Source: Pseudomonas cuatrocienegasensis (GTDB lineage: Bacteria; Pseudomonadota; Gammaproteobacteria; Pseudomonadales; Pseudomonadaceae). Taken from it: a stretch of DNA of 64,000 nucleotides. A model generated the notes under the pieces. It saw nothing but the letters and a program-made list of their open reading frames with translations, ran no database searches and was not told the DNA's origin. Below, one piece after another: positions 40,018 to 48,538 of this stretch; positions within the stretch are counted from its first letter, which is position 1; each line of letters opens with the position of its first letter. Location of the stretch: NCBI RefSeq assembly GCF_900110925.1, contig NZ_FOFP01000015.1, forward strand, positions 62,001-126,000, in the 5' to 3' direction. The translations under genes and the position numbers were made by a program.

Positions 40018-40674
40018 TTAAGGTGCGTTTTCCGGATTGCTGGCATTGCCATGCCCCAGACCCTGCCAGTGTTTGGCACCGATAAAGATAAAACGCAGTT
40101 GCTCGATCATCTTCGCTTGCGGCGTGAGGTGTGCCGGTAGGGTTTCGCGGGGCGGGTCGATCAGTTCGGGCAGGGTGGCGAAGACGGTCTTGACCACCAG
40201 ATCGGCCAGGTGCGCCTGGGCGCGGCTGTCCAGGTGCTGCAGTTTGGGCATCAGCGCCAGGTCGGCAATCAGGTCGGCGGTAATGCGCTCGCGCAGCGCG
40301 CCCAGGGCCAGGCGTACCGGCAGTGAGCCACCGTACTGTTCTCGGGCAAGAAACAGAAATTGCGCGCGGTTGGCGGCCACGGCGTCGAGGAAGATGCGCA
40401 CCGACGCATCGATAAGGCCGCCCAGTTCCAGCTCATGGTGGCGAACCTGGCGGATCGCTTCACGGAAGGTTTCGCCCACCTCGGCGACCAGCGCCAGGCC
40501 GAGTTCGTCCATGTCCTGAAAGTGCCGGTAAAAGCCGGTGGGTACGATGCCGGCAGTGCGTGCGACCTCGCGCAGGCTGAGGCTGCCAAAGCCGCGACCG
40601 CTGTCCATCAGGCTACGTGCGGCGTCCATCAGGGCATGACGGGTTTGCAGTTTTTGTTCGGCGCGCGGCTGCAT
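40018..40674 (-). CDS. desT: TetR-family regulator, DesT-like
   Basis: A 218-residue TetR repressor. The N-terminal HTH spans about residues 10-55 (LMDAARSLMDSGRGFGSLSLREVARTAGIVPTGFYRHFQDMDEL), followed by a helical ligand domain. It is divergent from the ferredoxin reductase/desB genes, the arrangement of P. aeruginosa DesT, which senses acyl-CoA saturation and represses desCB. The intergenic region has matching inverted repeats. ATG 40674 is followed by MQPRAEQKLQTRHALMDAAR. Confidence 0.88.
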   Translation of the reverse strand: MQPRAEQKLQTRHALMDAARSLMDSGRGFGSLSLREVARTAGIVPTGFYRHFQDMDELGLALVAEVGETFREAIRQVRHHELELGGLIDASVRIFLDAVAANRAQFLFLAREQYGGSLPVRLALGALRERITADLIADLALMPKLQHLDSRAQAHLADLVVKTVFATLPELIDPPRETLPAHLTPQAKMIEQLRFIFIGAKHWQGLGHGNASNPENAP

Positions 40675-40739
40675 TGCAAGACCTTGTCCGTGGCAGTGCG
40701 GCGCACTTTAACAAAGGCACTCGGGAGGCGTCGAACCGG

Positions 40740-40803
40740 TTTTAGTGTACGACTGTTGACTGAAAAGGGCGGTGCTGCCAATCTAGTGAACAGTTGTCCA
40801 CTA
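40740..40803. promoter_or_regulatory. Candidate DesT operators
   Basis: TAGTGAACAGTTGTCCACTA (40784-40803) is a near-perfect 20-bp palindrome (one mismatch per arm). A related, weaker one (TTTAGTGTAC-GACT-GTTGACTGAAA) covers 40740-40764. Both lie in the 152-bp divergent gap between desT and the reductase gene, as expected for the repressor's targets. Confidence 0.65.
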
Positions 40804-40826
40804 GGTTTATCCACTAAGAGCTGAGC

Positions 40827-41951
40827 ATGAAGCTGATTCCCCTGGCATGGGTGCGCTGTTTGACGCCGGCATTGCGTCCGCTGCGTGTTGCAGTGGACGG
40901 CGGTTGGTTGCGCGGCAGCGATCTGGACGCTTGCCTGGGTGTGGTGCATCCGTTGCTCAATGTGCAGCGGGTGATGGCGCAGGTGCTGGAGCGGCGCTGG
41001 GTGGCCGACGACATGCTGGCGCTGACGCTGCACGCCAATGGCCACTGGCGTGGGGCGCGGCCCGGCCAGCACCTGCAGCTTTATCTGGAGGTGGATGGGG
41101 TACGCCTGAGCCGCAGCTACAGCCTGACGGCCTGCAACGCGGATGGGCGTCTGGAGATTGCCGTGCAGCGCAAGGATGGCGGGCGGGTCTCAGCGCTGCT
41201 GGTCGAGCTCCTGGCGGTCGGCGATACCGTGGAGATCGGTGCAGTCGCTGGCGCACTGCACTGGCCGAGCCAGAGCCCGGGTGTGTTGCTGCTGGCTGCC
41301 GGCAGCGGCATCACGGCGCTGTTGGGCGTGCTGCGTGAGGCGCTGGCCCAGGGTTTTAGTGCGCCAGTCACGCTGCTGCATTACGTACGCACGCCCGGGC
41401 AGCGCGCCTTTGGCGAATTGCTGGAGCAGCTGCAGCAGCGCTACACCAATGTGCAGGTGCACGCGGTGTTCACTGATCCAGCCTGCAAGGCGGCAGACGG
41501 CACGGCCCATGGGCGCTTTGCCGCCGCGCATCTGGATCAGCTCGGGGTTACGGCAGTCGATCAGGTGCTGGCTTGTGGCCCGGCCGGTTTTGTCGAGCGG
41601 GTCAGTGCCTGGGCCCAGATCGCCGGGCTTGGCGAAGCGCTGCAGGTTGAGGCGTTCACCCCACCGCGTTTGCCGACAGTGCAGGACGCACGTCAGGCCG
41701 TGAGCCTGCGTTTCGCCCGCAGTCGCCAGCAGGCGACCGGGGATAACCAGCGCAGCCTGCTGGAGCAGGCCGAAGCCCATGGGTTGCGCCCGGCGTTCGG
41801 CTGTCGTCAGGGCATTTGCGCCAGTTGCACTTGCCTGCTGCTTGGCGGTGCGGTGCGCGACCTGCGCAGTGGCGCTGTGCTGCGTGAGCCCGGCCAACCC
41901 ATCCGCCTGTGCGTCAGCGCACCCGTGGGTGATGTCGAAATCGACCTCTAG
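40827..41951 (+). CDS. Ferredoxin-NAD(P)H reductase with C-terminal 2Fe-2S domain
   Basis: A 374-residue electron-transfer protein. It has FAD-binding (LSRSYSLTACNADGRLEIAVQRK), NAD(P)-binding (LLLAAGSGITALLGVLREAL) and a plant-type 2Fe-2S domain with CRQGICASC and a distal Cys (LCVSAP). It donates electrons to the desaturase DesB, whose gene follows after 13 bp. In P. aeruginosa this pair (there called desC and desB) is repressed by DesT. ATG 40827 gives MKLIPLAWVRCLTPAL. Confidence 0.9.
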   Translation: MKLIPLAWVRCLTPALRPLRVAVDGGWLRGSDLDACLGVVHPLLNVQRVMAQVLERRWVADDMLALTLHANGHWRGARPGQHLQLYLEVDGVRLSRSYSLTACNADGRLEIAVQRKDGGRVSALLVELLAVGDTVEIGAVAGALHWPSQSPGVLLLAAGSGITALLGVLREALAQGFSAPVTLLHYVRTPGQRAFGELLEQLQQRYTNVQVHAVFTDPACKAADGTAHGRFAAAHLDQLGVTAVDQVLACGPAGFVERVSAWAQIAGLGEALQVEAFTPPRLPTVQDARQAVSLRFARSRQQATGDNQRSLLEQAEAHGLRPAFGCRQGICASCTCLLLGGAVRDLRSGAVLREPGQPIRLCVSAPVGDVEIDL

Positions 41952-41964
41952 AGAGAGCACTGCC

Positions 41965-43038
41965 ATGCGCATGGATAAAACCCTGTCTGCCTCCGAACTG
42001 GAGGCTTTTGGCGCGGAGCTCGACGCGCTGCGCCAGCGCACCCTGGCCGACCTCGGCGCGGCGGACGCGCGCTATATCCGCCGTGTGCGCGCGGCGGTAC
42101 GGGCGTGCTGCTGGAGCGGCCGGGTATTGCTGATGGCTGGCTGGTTCCCGCCGACCTGGCTGCTCGGCACGCTGCTGTTGGCCCTGGGCAAGATTATCGA
42201 GAACATGGAGCTGGGTCACAACGTGATGCACGGCCAGTACGACTGGATGAACGACCCCAGCCTGGCCGGGCGCAGTTATGAGTGGGACATCGCCGGGCCG
42301 AGCGACTTCTGGCGGCACACTCATAACCATATTCACCACACCTACACCAACGTGCTGGGCATGGACGATGACGTCGGTTATGGCGTGGTGCGGCTATTCC
42401 CCGAGCAGCGCTGGAAGCCTTTTTATCGTTGGCAACCGCTGTGGGTGACGCTGCAGGCGCTGCTGTTCCAGTACGCGGTGGCGATCCAGCATCTGCGCCT
42501 GGACAAGGTCGCCAAGGGCAAACTGGCCTTTGACGAGGTGCGCCCGCTGCTCAAGGTCTTTGCCGCCAAGCTGCTGCGCCAATGGGGTAAGGACTACCTG
42601 ATCTTTCCGCTCCTGGCGTTGCTGCTGGGCGCCAATGCGTTGGCTGTGCTGGCCGGTAACCTGGTGGCCAATCTGCTGCGCAACCTGTGGACCTTCATCG
42701 TGATTTTCTGCGGCCACTTTACCGAGCAGGCTGCGGTGTTTGCGCCCTCGGTGCTGGATGGTGAGACGTGCGGTCATTGGTACCTGCGCCAGTTGCGTGG
42801 CTCCAGTAACCTGCGTGGCGGACGCTTGTTGCATATCCTCACTGGCAACCTCAGTCACCAGATCGAGCACCACCTGTTCCCGGACCTGCCGGCGCGCCGC
42901 TACGCCAGCCTGGCGCGCGAGGTACAGGCCATCGCTACACGCTATGGCCAGGTCTACAACAGCGGCAGCCTGGCCCGGCAGTTCGCCAGTGTGATGCGCC
43001 GCATTTGGGTGTATCGCCTGCCCAGCACGGCGAGCTGA
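41965..43038 (+). CDS. desB: Acyl-CoA delta-9 fatty acid desaturase (DesB-like)
   Basis: A 357-residue membrane di-iron desaturase that makes unsaturated acyl chains from exogenous acyl-CoAs. Three histidine boxes are present: HNVMH, HTHNHIHH and HQIEHH. Hydrophobic segments lie near residues 45-70 and 205-245. ATG 41965 follows GAGAGAG; a second in-frame ATG is two codons on. A 191-bp inverted-repeat element begins right after its stop. Confidence 0.92.
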   Translation: MRMDKTLSASELEAFGAELDALRQRTLADLGAADARYIRRVRAAVRACCWSGRVLLMAGWFPPTWLLGTLLLALGKIIENMELGHNVMHGQYDWMNDPSLAGRSYEWDIAGPSDFWRHTHNHIHHTYTNVLGMDDDVGYGVVRLFPEQRWKPFYRWQPLWVTLQALLFQYAVAIQHLRLDKVAKGKLAFDEVRPLLKVFAAKLLRQWGKDYLIFPLLALLLGANALAVLAGNLVANLLRNLWTFIVIFCGHFTEQAAVFAPSVLDGETCGHWYLRQLRGSSNLRGGRLLHILTGNLSHQIEHHLFPDLPARRYASLAREVQAIATRYGQVYNSGSLARQFASVMRRIWVYRLPSTAS

Positions 43039-43229
43039 TTAACAGGCTGTTGAAAAACTACCTACGTTGCCATCGCTGCGTTAAAAACAGGCCGGGACGC
43101 GGCGTCTCAAAATGCTCATTTACAACTCGTAAACTCGAGTGCGAGCCCAGTCCGTTTTTCGCCTGTTTTTGTGGGGCCGCCATCGGTATTGCGCTGGCTG
43201 CTTCGCCTACGTTTTCAACGGCCTGTTAA
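43039..43229 (+). mobile_element. Second MITE-like element family (191 bp)
   Basis: Ends TTAACAGGCTGTTGAAAA (43039-43056) and TTTTCAACGGCCTGTTAA (43212-43229) are 18-bp inverted repeats with one mismatch. TTAA at each end could be part of the ends or a target duplication. It begins immediately after the desB stop. Sequences with GGCTGTTGAAAAA ends are common between genes in Pseudomonas. No coding capacity. Confidence 0.82.
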
Positions 43230-43241
43230 CCCCGCAATGCA

Positions 43242-43269
43242 AAACGCCGCACCCTGGGGTGCGGCGTTT
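43242..43269. terminator. Bidirectional terminator between desB and osmE
   Basis: A perfect 13-bp stem AAACGCCGCACCC / GGGTGCGGCGTTT with a TG loop. Confidence 0.92.
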
Positions 43270-43287
43270 GCTTGCGCGCAGTGCGGC

Positions 43288-43641
43288 TTACAGGCCGTTG
43301 CCGCGAGCCCGTTCGCGGGCGTTGGTTTCCATCTGCTCGCAGGTCATAAAGCCCTTGCCATCGACCCGGTCTGCCGAGTTGAAGCTGACGTAATACGGCT
43401 GCTGATGACCATCCTTGTTAAGGACGTAGTTATTGCAGGTGCCCGGCAGCAGGGTGCGGCGCATTTCGCTGGAAGATGGGCCAGCCAGTTCGCTGACGCG
43501 GGCCTTGCTCATGTCCAGTTCGATCTGTTTGACCAGCGGTTCATTACGGTAGGTCAGGTAATCGATCGGGTTTTCCGGTTTGCCCGCACAGCCAGCCAGG
43601 GTGGCCAGCACACAGACGACACCCAGTGATTGCTTGTACAT
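43288..43641 (-). CDS. osmE: Osmotically inducible lipoprotein OsmE-like
   Basis: A 117-residue outer-membrane lipoprotein of the SmpA/OmlA fold. The signal ends in the lipobox LAGC (Cys18). Then LTYRNEPLVKQIELDMSKARVSELAGPSS, TCNNYVLNKDGHQQPYYVSFN and DGKGFMTCEQM match OsmE. ATG 43641 (MYKQSLGVVCVLATLAGC) puts the lipobox correctly; an upstream in-frame start at 43662 is less likely. A single gene, convergent with desB. Confidence 0.9.
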   Translation of the reverse strand: MYKQSLGVVCVLATLAGCAGKPENPIDYLTYRNEPLVKQIELDMSKARVSELAGPSSSEMRRTLLPGTCNNYVLNKDGHQQPYYVSFNSADRVDGKGFMTCEQMETNARERARGNGL

Positions 43642-43828
43642 GGAGGCTTCCTTTTCTTGCACGTGGGGAGGGATAAACCTTGGAGCCCGGCGCGCGGGCG
43701 AAAGTTGCGCTTATTTTTCCGCGCTAACGGTCGCCTGGCCGTTGCGCCGCGGTTTATCCTGGCGCCCCTCAAGAGCGCGCCTTTCAGGCGATTGGCAGCG
43801 CTGGGCTAATCAAGGAGCATGGCGGCTG

Positions 43829-44725
43829 ATGGTGGTTATCCAGGCGATTCTGCCGATTTTCGCGTTGATAGTGCTGGGCTACCTGCTGGGTTGGCGCAAC
43901 GTGCTCAGTGGTGAATCGGCCGCCGGGCTGGCGGCCATTACCTTCAAGCTGTTTATGCCGACCCTGTTGTTTGCCGGCATCGCCAAGGCCCCGCTCGGTG
44001 AAGGGCTGTCGCCCTTGTTGTTGGTGGCCTATTTCGTGCCGGTGCTGCTGGTGTTTGCCTCGGTCAACCTGGTGGTGCACCTGCAGCGCGGCCAGGCGAC
44101 CCCGTTGGGGCTGACGGCGGCATTTTCCAACAATGTGCTGGTGGGCATTCCGCTGGTAACCAGCCTGATGGGCTCCCAGGGGCTGGTCTATGTTTTCGCC
44201 ATTCTGGTGTTTCACAGCCTCACGCTGTTTTCCCTGCACAGCCTGTACGCCGCCTTTGGTGGGCGGGAGCGGGTCAACGGGCTGGCGCTGCTGAAGAACC
44301 TGGCCAACCCGATGATCATTGGCCTGGCCCTGGGCGCGTTGCTCAACCTGTCCGGCCTGAGTGTGCCGGAGCCGCTGTGGCGGATGATCACCTGGCTGTC
44401 CCAGGCCGCGCTGCCCTGTGCATTGATCGTGCTGGGCGTCAGCCTGTCGCGCTATCGCCTGCGCCCCAGCCCCACCGCGCTGGGCGTGACGCTGGCCAAG
44501 CTGGTGCTGTTCCCGGCGCTGGTATGGTGGTTCAGCGCCTGGCTGCCCGGCCTCAACGACTCGGCGCGGATGGTGCTGGTGCTGCTGGCGGCCTGCCCGA
44601 GCGGGGTGAACATTCTGGCGTTCGCCAAGACCCCCGAAGACACTCGGCAGGTCAGCTCGGCGGTGTTTCTGTCCACCGTGCTGGCGGCGTTGACGCTGCC
44701 GTTATGGATGCTCTCACTGGGCTGA
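43829..44725 (+). CDS. AEC-family transporter (auxin efflux carrier superfamily)
   Basis: A 298-residue inner-membrane carrier with ten hydrophobic segments in two sets of five. The family segments LGLTAAFSNNVLVGIPLV and MVLVLLAACPSGVNILAFA are typical of AEC permeases, which move malonate, malate or related anions. Substrate cannot be read. ATG 43829 gives MVVIQAILPIFALIVLGYLLGW. AAGGAG is about 11 bases upstream. It is convergent with, and overlaps by 12 bp, the small gene at 44714-44857. Confidence 0.85.
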   Translation: MVVIQAILPIFALIVLGYLLGWRNVLSGESAAGLAAITFKLFMPTLLFAGIAKAPLGEGLSPLLLVAYFVPVLLVFASVNLVVHLQRGQATPLGLTAAFSNNVLVGIPLVTSLMGSQGLVYVFAILVFHSLTLFSLHSLYAAFGGRERVNGLALLKNLANPMIIGLALGALLNLSGLSVPEPLWRMITWLSQAALPCALIVLGVSLSRYRLRPSPTALGVTLAKLVLFPALVWWFSAWLPGLNDSARMVLVLLAACPSGVNILAFAKTPEDTRQVSSAVFLSTVLAALTLPLWMLSLG

Positions 44726-44857
44726 AGGCAGCGCCACGCTGGCAGCCTGGGAGTCGATGACTTCCCCGAGCAAGGGCTGGGGCTGGCGGCTGGGCATGGC
44801 CAGGGCATAGGGCGCAAGCAGGCTGAGGATCAGGCTGAGTGCGAGTGCGCGTTTCAT
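44714..44857 (-). CDS. Small 47-residue exported protein
   Basis: ATG 44857 with GAGG 9 bases upstream encodes MKRALALSLILSLLAPYALA, a textbook signal peptide, followed by a short tail (MPSRQPQPLLGEVIDSQAAS, then VALPSAQ) and a TGA stop. The mature part would be about 27 residues. No family is known to me. The signal peptide and ribosome-binding site make a real gene likely. Its 3' end overlaps the end of the AEC gene on the other strand. Confidence 0.6.
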   Translation of the reverse strand: MKRALALSLILSLLAPYALAMPSRQPQPLLGEVIDSQAASVALPSAQ

Positions 44858-45007
44858 GATGAAGTCCTCACGGGGTGTTTCAGGGGGCCTATGCTAGGTA
44901 TTCCATGAAATATAAGAAGTTGAGCGTTCTGATAGTGTCCATTGACCGTCCTGATACAGAACATGCCGCTGCCTTTCGTCCACCTCCTTTATGACAGGGA
45001 CGCTTCT
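44858..45007. other. Gap before the lipase-like gene
   Basis: A 150-bp gap. GTTCTG (44926-44931) and CAGAAC (44957-44962) form a loose inverted repeat, each next to a TGATA. It could be an operator but is weak. No clear promoter. Confidence 0.3.
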
Positions 45008-45898
45008 ATGCATCGCCCGGCAACTCCGCGTTATCCGTTGATCCTGGTTCCCGGTCTGCTCGGCTTTGTCCGCTTGCTGGGGTATTCCTACTGGTTCGGC
45101 ATCATTCGCGCGCTGCGCCGCGAAGGGGCACAGGTGACTGCTGTGCTGGTCTCGCCAATTAACGCTACGCAGGTACGTGGCGAACAGTTGCTTGAGCGCA
45201 TTGCCGAGGTCATGCGCGAAACGGGCGCACCGCGGGTGCATCTGATCGGCCATAGCCAGGGGGCGCTGACGGCGCGCTACGCCGCTGCCCTGCGGCCCGA
45301 TTGGGTGGCCTCGGTGACCTCGGTGGCCGGGCCCAATCATGGCTCGGAGCTGGCGGATTTTCTCGCCCGCAAGGCGCCGCTCGACAGTTGGCGCGGCCGC
45401 CTGCTGGGCGCGTTATTGCGTGGGCTGGCGCGCTGCATGGGGTGGCTGGAAACCGGCTACCGTGGGCCGCGCCTACCAGTGGATGTGGCGGCGGCCGAGG
45501 GCTCGCTGACCAGTGAGGGGGTGGCGGCGTTCAACGCACGTTTTCCCCAGGGCTTGCCCGAGACCTGGGGCGGTGAAGGAGCGGCCGAGGTCAATGGTGT
45601 GCGCTATTACTCCTGGTCCGGCACCTTGCAACCCGGGCTCACCGACTGCGGCGGCAACCGCTTCGACGGCCCTAACCGGGCGTGCCGGTTGTTCGCCCGC
45701 ACTTTTCAGCGCGAAGCGGGGCAGTGCGACGGCATGGTCGGTCGCTATAGCTCACACCTGGGTACGGTGATTGGCGACGATTTTCCGCTGGATCACTTCG
45801 ATATCGTCAACCAGAGTTTCGGTCTGGTCGGTAAAGGCGCTGATCCGGTCGGGCTGTTTGTCGCCCATGCGCGGCGGCTATACGAGGCAGGCCTCTGA
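45008..45898 (+). CDS. Lipase family I-like alpha/beta hydrolase lacking signal peptide and disulfide
   Basis: A 296-residue hydrolase that aligns along its length with Pseudomonas LipA: YPLILVPGLLGF, YWFGIIRALRREGAQV, RGEQLLERIAEV, GHSQGALTARYAAALRPD, FNARFPQGLPE, YYSWSG. Catalytic triad: Ser83, Asp241 (CDGMVG) and His263 (DHFDIVNQ). The chosen ATG 45008 (MHRPATPRYPLILVPG) leaves no signal peptide, and the frame's upstream 22 codons do not supply one. The two cysteines that form the LipA disulfide are absent (WGGEGAAEV; VGRYSSHLG). No Lif foldase gene is adjacent. So it is probably intracellular, with a different substrate from secreted lipases. Confidence 0.85.
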   Translation: MHRPATPRYPLILVPGLLGFVRLLGYSYWFGIIRALRREGAQVTAVLVSPINATQVRGEQLLERIAEVMRETGAPRVHLIGHSQGALTARYAAALRPDWVASVTSVAGPNHGSELADFLARKAPLDSWRGRLLGALLRGLARCMGWLETGYRGPRLPVDVAAAEGSLTSEGVAAFNARFPQGLPETWGGEGAAEVNGVRYYSWSGTLQPGLTDCGGNRFDGPNRACRLFARTFQREAGQCDGMVGRYSSHLGTVIGDDFPLDHFDIVNQSFGLVGKGADPVGLFVAHARRLYEAGL

Positions 45899-45903
45899 CC
45901 GGT

Positions 45904-47103
45904 TCAGCCTGACGTGGCCGCTATCTGCACGCAATTACGGCCACTGCCTTTGGCCGCATAGAGCGCTTCATCAGCCTGGCGCATCAGCCAGGCCGGGGTG
46001 GTCTGGGGTGTTGGTACCGTCAGCGCCACGCCAATGCTCACTGTCACCATTGTCCGCTCGCCGGATGCACCATGCTCCAGGCCCAGGACCTCAATGGCGC
46101 TGCGGATGCGTTCGGCGATCTGCACGGCGGTGTCCAGGTCGGTATCGGTAAGCAGTACAGCGAATTCCTCGCCGCCCAGACGCGCGACCAGATCCTGGGC
46201 ACGGCGCTGGGACTCTATGGCGGCGGCCACGGTGGCCAGGCAGATATCACCCTGCTGATGGCCGTAATGGTCGTTGTAGCGTTTGAAGTGGTCGATATCG
46301 ATCATCAGCACACCAATGTGCCGCGCTCGCTGGGCTGCCTCTTGCCAGAGACGCTGGTAGACCTCGTCGAAGCGGCGTCGGTTAGGCAATTGGGTGAGCG
46401 AGTCCGTTTGCGATATATGCGTCAGTACCTGATTGCTTTCGTGCATCAGGCTGGCGCGCAGGCGCTCGCGCAACAGCAGCAGGTAGTTGTTGCGCTCGCT
46501 GATTTCGAGGCGATAGTTGGCGAATAAGGTGAAAACCGCCGTACCCAGGGTCGTGAGCAATGCGAATGTCTTGGCCTCAAGGGGCATCAGGGCGCTGGGC
46601 ACAACATACAGGGCCATGATCAGCAGGCAGGCCAGGGTGGTGAGCAGCGCATACTTGAAGCGCAGGGCGATCACGATATTGCTGGCCAGCAGAATCAGGC
46701 AAAAGGAGAACGGGTCGAACATCGCAATGGACTGCGGCGAGAACGAGAAGATCAGCCCCGAGGTGGCCATGCCGAGCACGATGATCAGCGCCAGGCAGCC
46801 CTCCCTTTGCCAGCCGGGCGGTCCTGTGCGGACCCACAGCAGCGCGAGCATGCCAAAGCCGCTGACCAGGCCCAGGCGTAAGGCGGCAATGCCCCAGAAT
46901 TGTGCCGGGCGCAGCAGGTAGTCGGCGATAAGAAAAGAGTCATAAATCAGCAGGCAAATCACGCCCGATATAAACAGCATCTGCGAGCGCTGGTCGCCAG
47001 TATCGGCCTCGAAGCGCTTCTCCAGATCATCGGGAAAGCGCAAACGGTACTGGCGCTCGCCCAGCGCCGCCTCGAGTTGCTCGTGCGGGGTAGGGTTGAG
47101 CAT
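45904..47103 (-). CDS. Membrane diguanylate cyclase (GGDEF)
   Basis: A 399-residue protein. Residues 40-210 hold about six membrane helices. A short coiled segment leads into a GGDEF domain (about 235-399) with DSLTQLPNRRRFDEV, MIDIDHFKRYNDHYGHQQGD and the active-site GGEEF. It should make c-di-GMP from GTP. I see no clear RxxD inhibitory site just before GGEEF (RAQDLVARLGGEEF), so product inhibition is uncertain. No EAL domain. A single gene on the minus strand, convergent with the lipase-like gene. Confidence 0.93.
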   Translation of the reverse strand: MLNPTPHEQLEAALGERQYRLRFPDDLEKRFEADTGDQRSQMLFISGVICLLIYDSFLIADYLLRPAQFWGIAALRLGLVSGFGMLALLWVRTGPPGWQREGCLALIIVLGMATSGLIFSFSPQSIAMFDPFSFCLILLASNIVIALRFKYALLTTLACLLIMALYVVPSALMPLEAKTFALLTTLGTAVFTLFANYRLEISERNNYLLLLRERLRASLMHESNQVLTHISQTDSLTQLPNRRRFDEVYQRLWQEAAQRARHIGVLMIDIDHFKRYNDHYGHQQGDICLATVAAAIESQRRAQDLVARLGGEEFAVLLTDTDLDTAVQIAERIRSAIEVLGLEHGASGERTMVTVSIGVALTVPTPQTTPAWLMRQADEALYAAKGSGRNCVQIAATSG

Positions 47104-47211
47104 CGGCGTCTCCTGAAATGCCTTACTGGCTTACGGTCGGCTACTTGGCCCGTAACCCGTAAAAAGGTACTTGGGGGAGTGGCCTTGATCCTTGGCATTG
47201 CAACTGGGCAG

Positions 47212-47231
47212 AGCGCGCTTGAAAGCGCGCT
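47212..47231. other. Short hairpin upstream of the GGDEF gene
   Basis: AGCGCGCT-TGAA-AGCGCGCT; the arm is itself a palindrome, so it reads as both inverted and direct repeat. It lies between the bicupin and GGDEF genes and could terminate the bicupin transcript weakly. Confidence 0.35.
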
Positions 47232-47269
47232 GCCTGCCTACGCACGATAGTAGAGTAAGTCCTGGGCTG

Positions 47270-47944
47270 CTAGCGGGCTGCCAGGGAAACCAGCGCAAGG
47301 TGTCCGGTTTTTATCCACAGCAGACATCCGCACGCACTGTAGCTGCGCTGTTCGGTCAGTTGTGGCGTGCGGCGCCAGGTCCCCTTGGGGTAATCGCCAT
47401 GGTCATCCCGGAAGTTGCCTTCGAGCACCAGTATTTCCTCACCGCGGCCATTCCCTGGCTGGGTGAAATGACTGCCAGGCGCACAGCGCAGCAGGCTGAC
47501 CTGCTCATGGCCGTGCTGGTGCAGGGGCAAGACTTCAACACCCGGTGTCGAGCCTGGCGTCCACAGGGTACGGGTGGTGTCGATGACGACCGGGCTGTCG
47601 TCATCAAGGGCGAATTGGTAGAGCTTGACGAAGATCGTGCAGCCATCCTCGCTGAACGGCGCATGGGCTGTGCCGATGGGGTTGCGTACGTACGTCCCCG
47701 CCGGGTAATCACCGCGGGCATCGGAGAACACGCCCTCCAGCACCAGGTATTCTTCCCCGCCGGGGTGCTGGTGCTCGCTGAAGCGTGATCCGGGCGCGTA
47801 GCGCACCAGGGAGGTGGCGCGGGCCACCTCGTCGCCAATGCGATCAAGCAGGCAGCGTTCGACCCCGGCCATGGGCGAGGCCAGCCAAGGGCTGTCGCCG
47901 GGGCGGATCACCACCGGCTGGCTGAAATCGGCATGCAGGCGCAT
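47270..47944 (-). CDS. ChrR-like bicupin protein
   Basis: A 224-residue protein with two cupin domains. The first has FSEHQHPGGEEYLVLEGVF and YVRNPIGTAHAPFSEDGCTIFVK; the second has EQVSLLRCAPGSHF...RGEEILVLEGNF. The HxHxxGEE metal site is complete only in the first (the second has FTQPGNGRGEE). This matches the cupin part of anti-sigma ChrR, without its zinc-binding N-terminal domain, so it is probably not an anti-sigma factor. Starts MRLHADFSQPVVIRPGDSPW. Confidence 0.8.
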   Translation of the reverse strand: MRLHADFSQPVVIRPGDSPWLASPMAGVERCLLDRIGDEVARATSLVRYAPGSRFSEHQHPGGEEYLVLEGVFSDARGDYPAGTYVRNPIGTAHAPFSEDGCTIFVKLYQFALDDDSPVVIDTTRTLWTPGSTPGVEVLPLHQHGHEQVSLLRCAPGSHFTQPGNGRGEEILVLEGNFRDDHGDYPKGTWRRTPQLTEQRSYSACGCLLWIKTGHLALVSLAAR

Positions 47945-47962
47945 GGAGGCTCCCGTTCAGTT

Positions 47963-48490
47963 TTATTCCTGGGCGGCCTTGAGCGACTCGTAGGCCGGTG
48001 CGGCGTACAGGCCGATTTCTACAGCCAACTCCAGCACCCGTGGCAGGTCGCTGGTGTACACCAGTACGGCCTGGAGTTCGTCGTCCAGCGGTTCGCTGAA
48101 GTCCACCAGCACATAGCCGCCGGTTTCTGGCGAGAGGCTGGAGAGTTGCACCTGAATACGGTTGAGCGCCTTGAGCGGTTCGGTCTTGGCCAGTTGCTTG
48201 GCCTTGAGCACGAAGCTGACCTCTGGGCCGAAGGATTCGGTGATCTGCTGGAACAAGGCTTCATAGCTGTCAGCCTGGAACAGCACGGTCTCCGGCAGGC
48301 TGCCGACCACCACCCATTCACCCAGGGGAATGGGGAAGCTGTCGTCGTAGTTGATGTCCGGGTTGGTCGCCAGGAACGCTGCCGGGTCGGCATAGGCCTG
48401 GGCGGCTTCGTCGGCGATGCGAGTAATTTCGTCGTCGGCCATGCAGCCCGAGCTAATTTTGCTGATCAGTTCGTGGAGTTGGGCTTTCAT
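47963..48490 (-). CDS. Conserved hypothetical protein (175 residues)
   Basis: I do not recognise this family. It is soluble and acidic: MKAQLHELISKISSGCMADDE, then PLGEWVVVGSLPETVLFQADSY and GGYVLVDFSEPLDDELQAVLVY, with no signal peptide and no motif of known catalysis. Codon use and the good ATG support a real gene. It lies 18 bp upstream of the bicupin on the same strand and could be cotranscribed with it. Confidence 0.65.
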   Translation of the reverse strand: MKAQLHELISKISSGCMADDEITRIADEAAQAYADPAAFLATNPDINYDDSFPIPLGEWVVVGSLPETVLFQADSYEALFQQITESFGPEVSFVLKAKQLAKTEPLKALNRIQVQLSSLSPETGGYVLVDFSEPLDDELQAVLVYTSDLPRVLELAVEIGLYAAPAYESLKAAQE

Positions 48491-48538
48491 GGCGTGTCCT
48501 GTGGTGCGGATAAAAGAGGCGAGCAGGATAGCAGACCG

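Noticed and set aside
40807..40815. Isolated TTATCCACT near the desT operators
   Set aside because: A single imperfect DnaA-like 9-mer; more likely part of, or chance next to, the DesT operator region.
45008..45898. Secreted LipA with its foldase
   Set aside because: No signal peptide, no disulfide cysteines and no lif gene downstream (the next gene is a convergent GGDEF protein).
47270..47944. Anti-sigma factor ChrR
   Set aside because: The cupin part is present, but the zinc anti-sigma N-terminal domain and an adjacent ECF sigma gene are missing.
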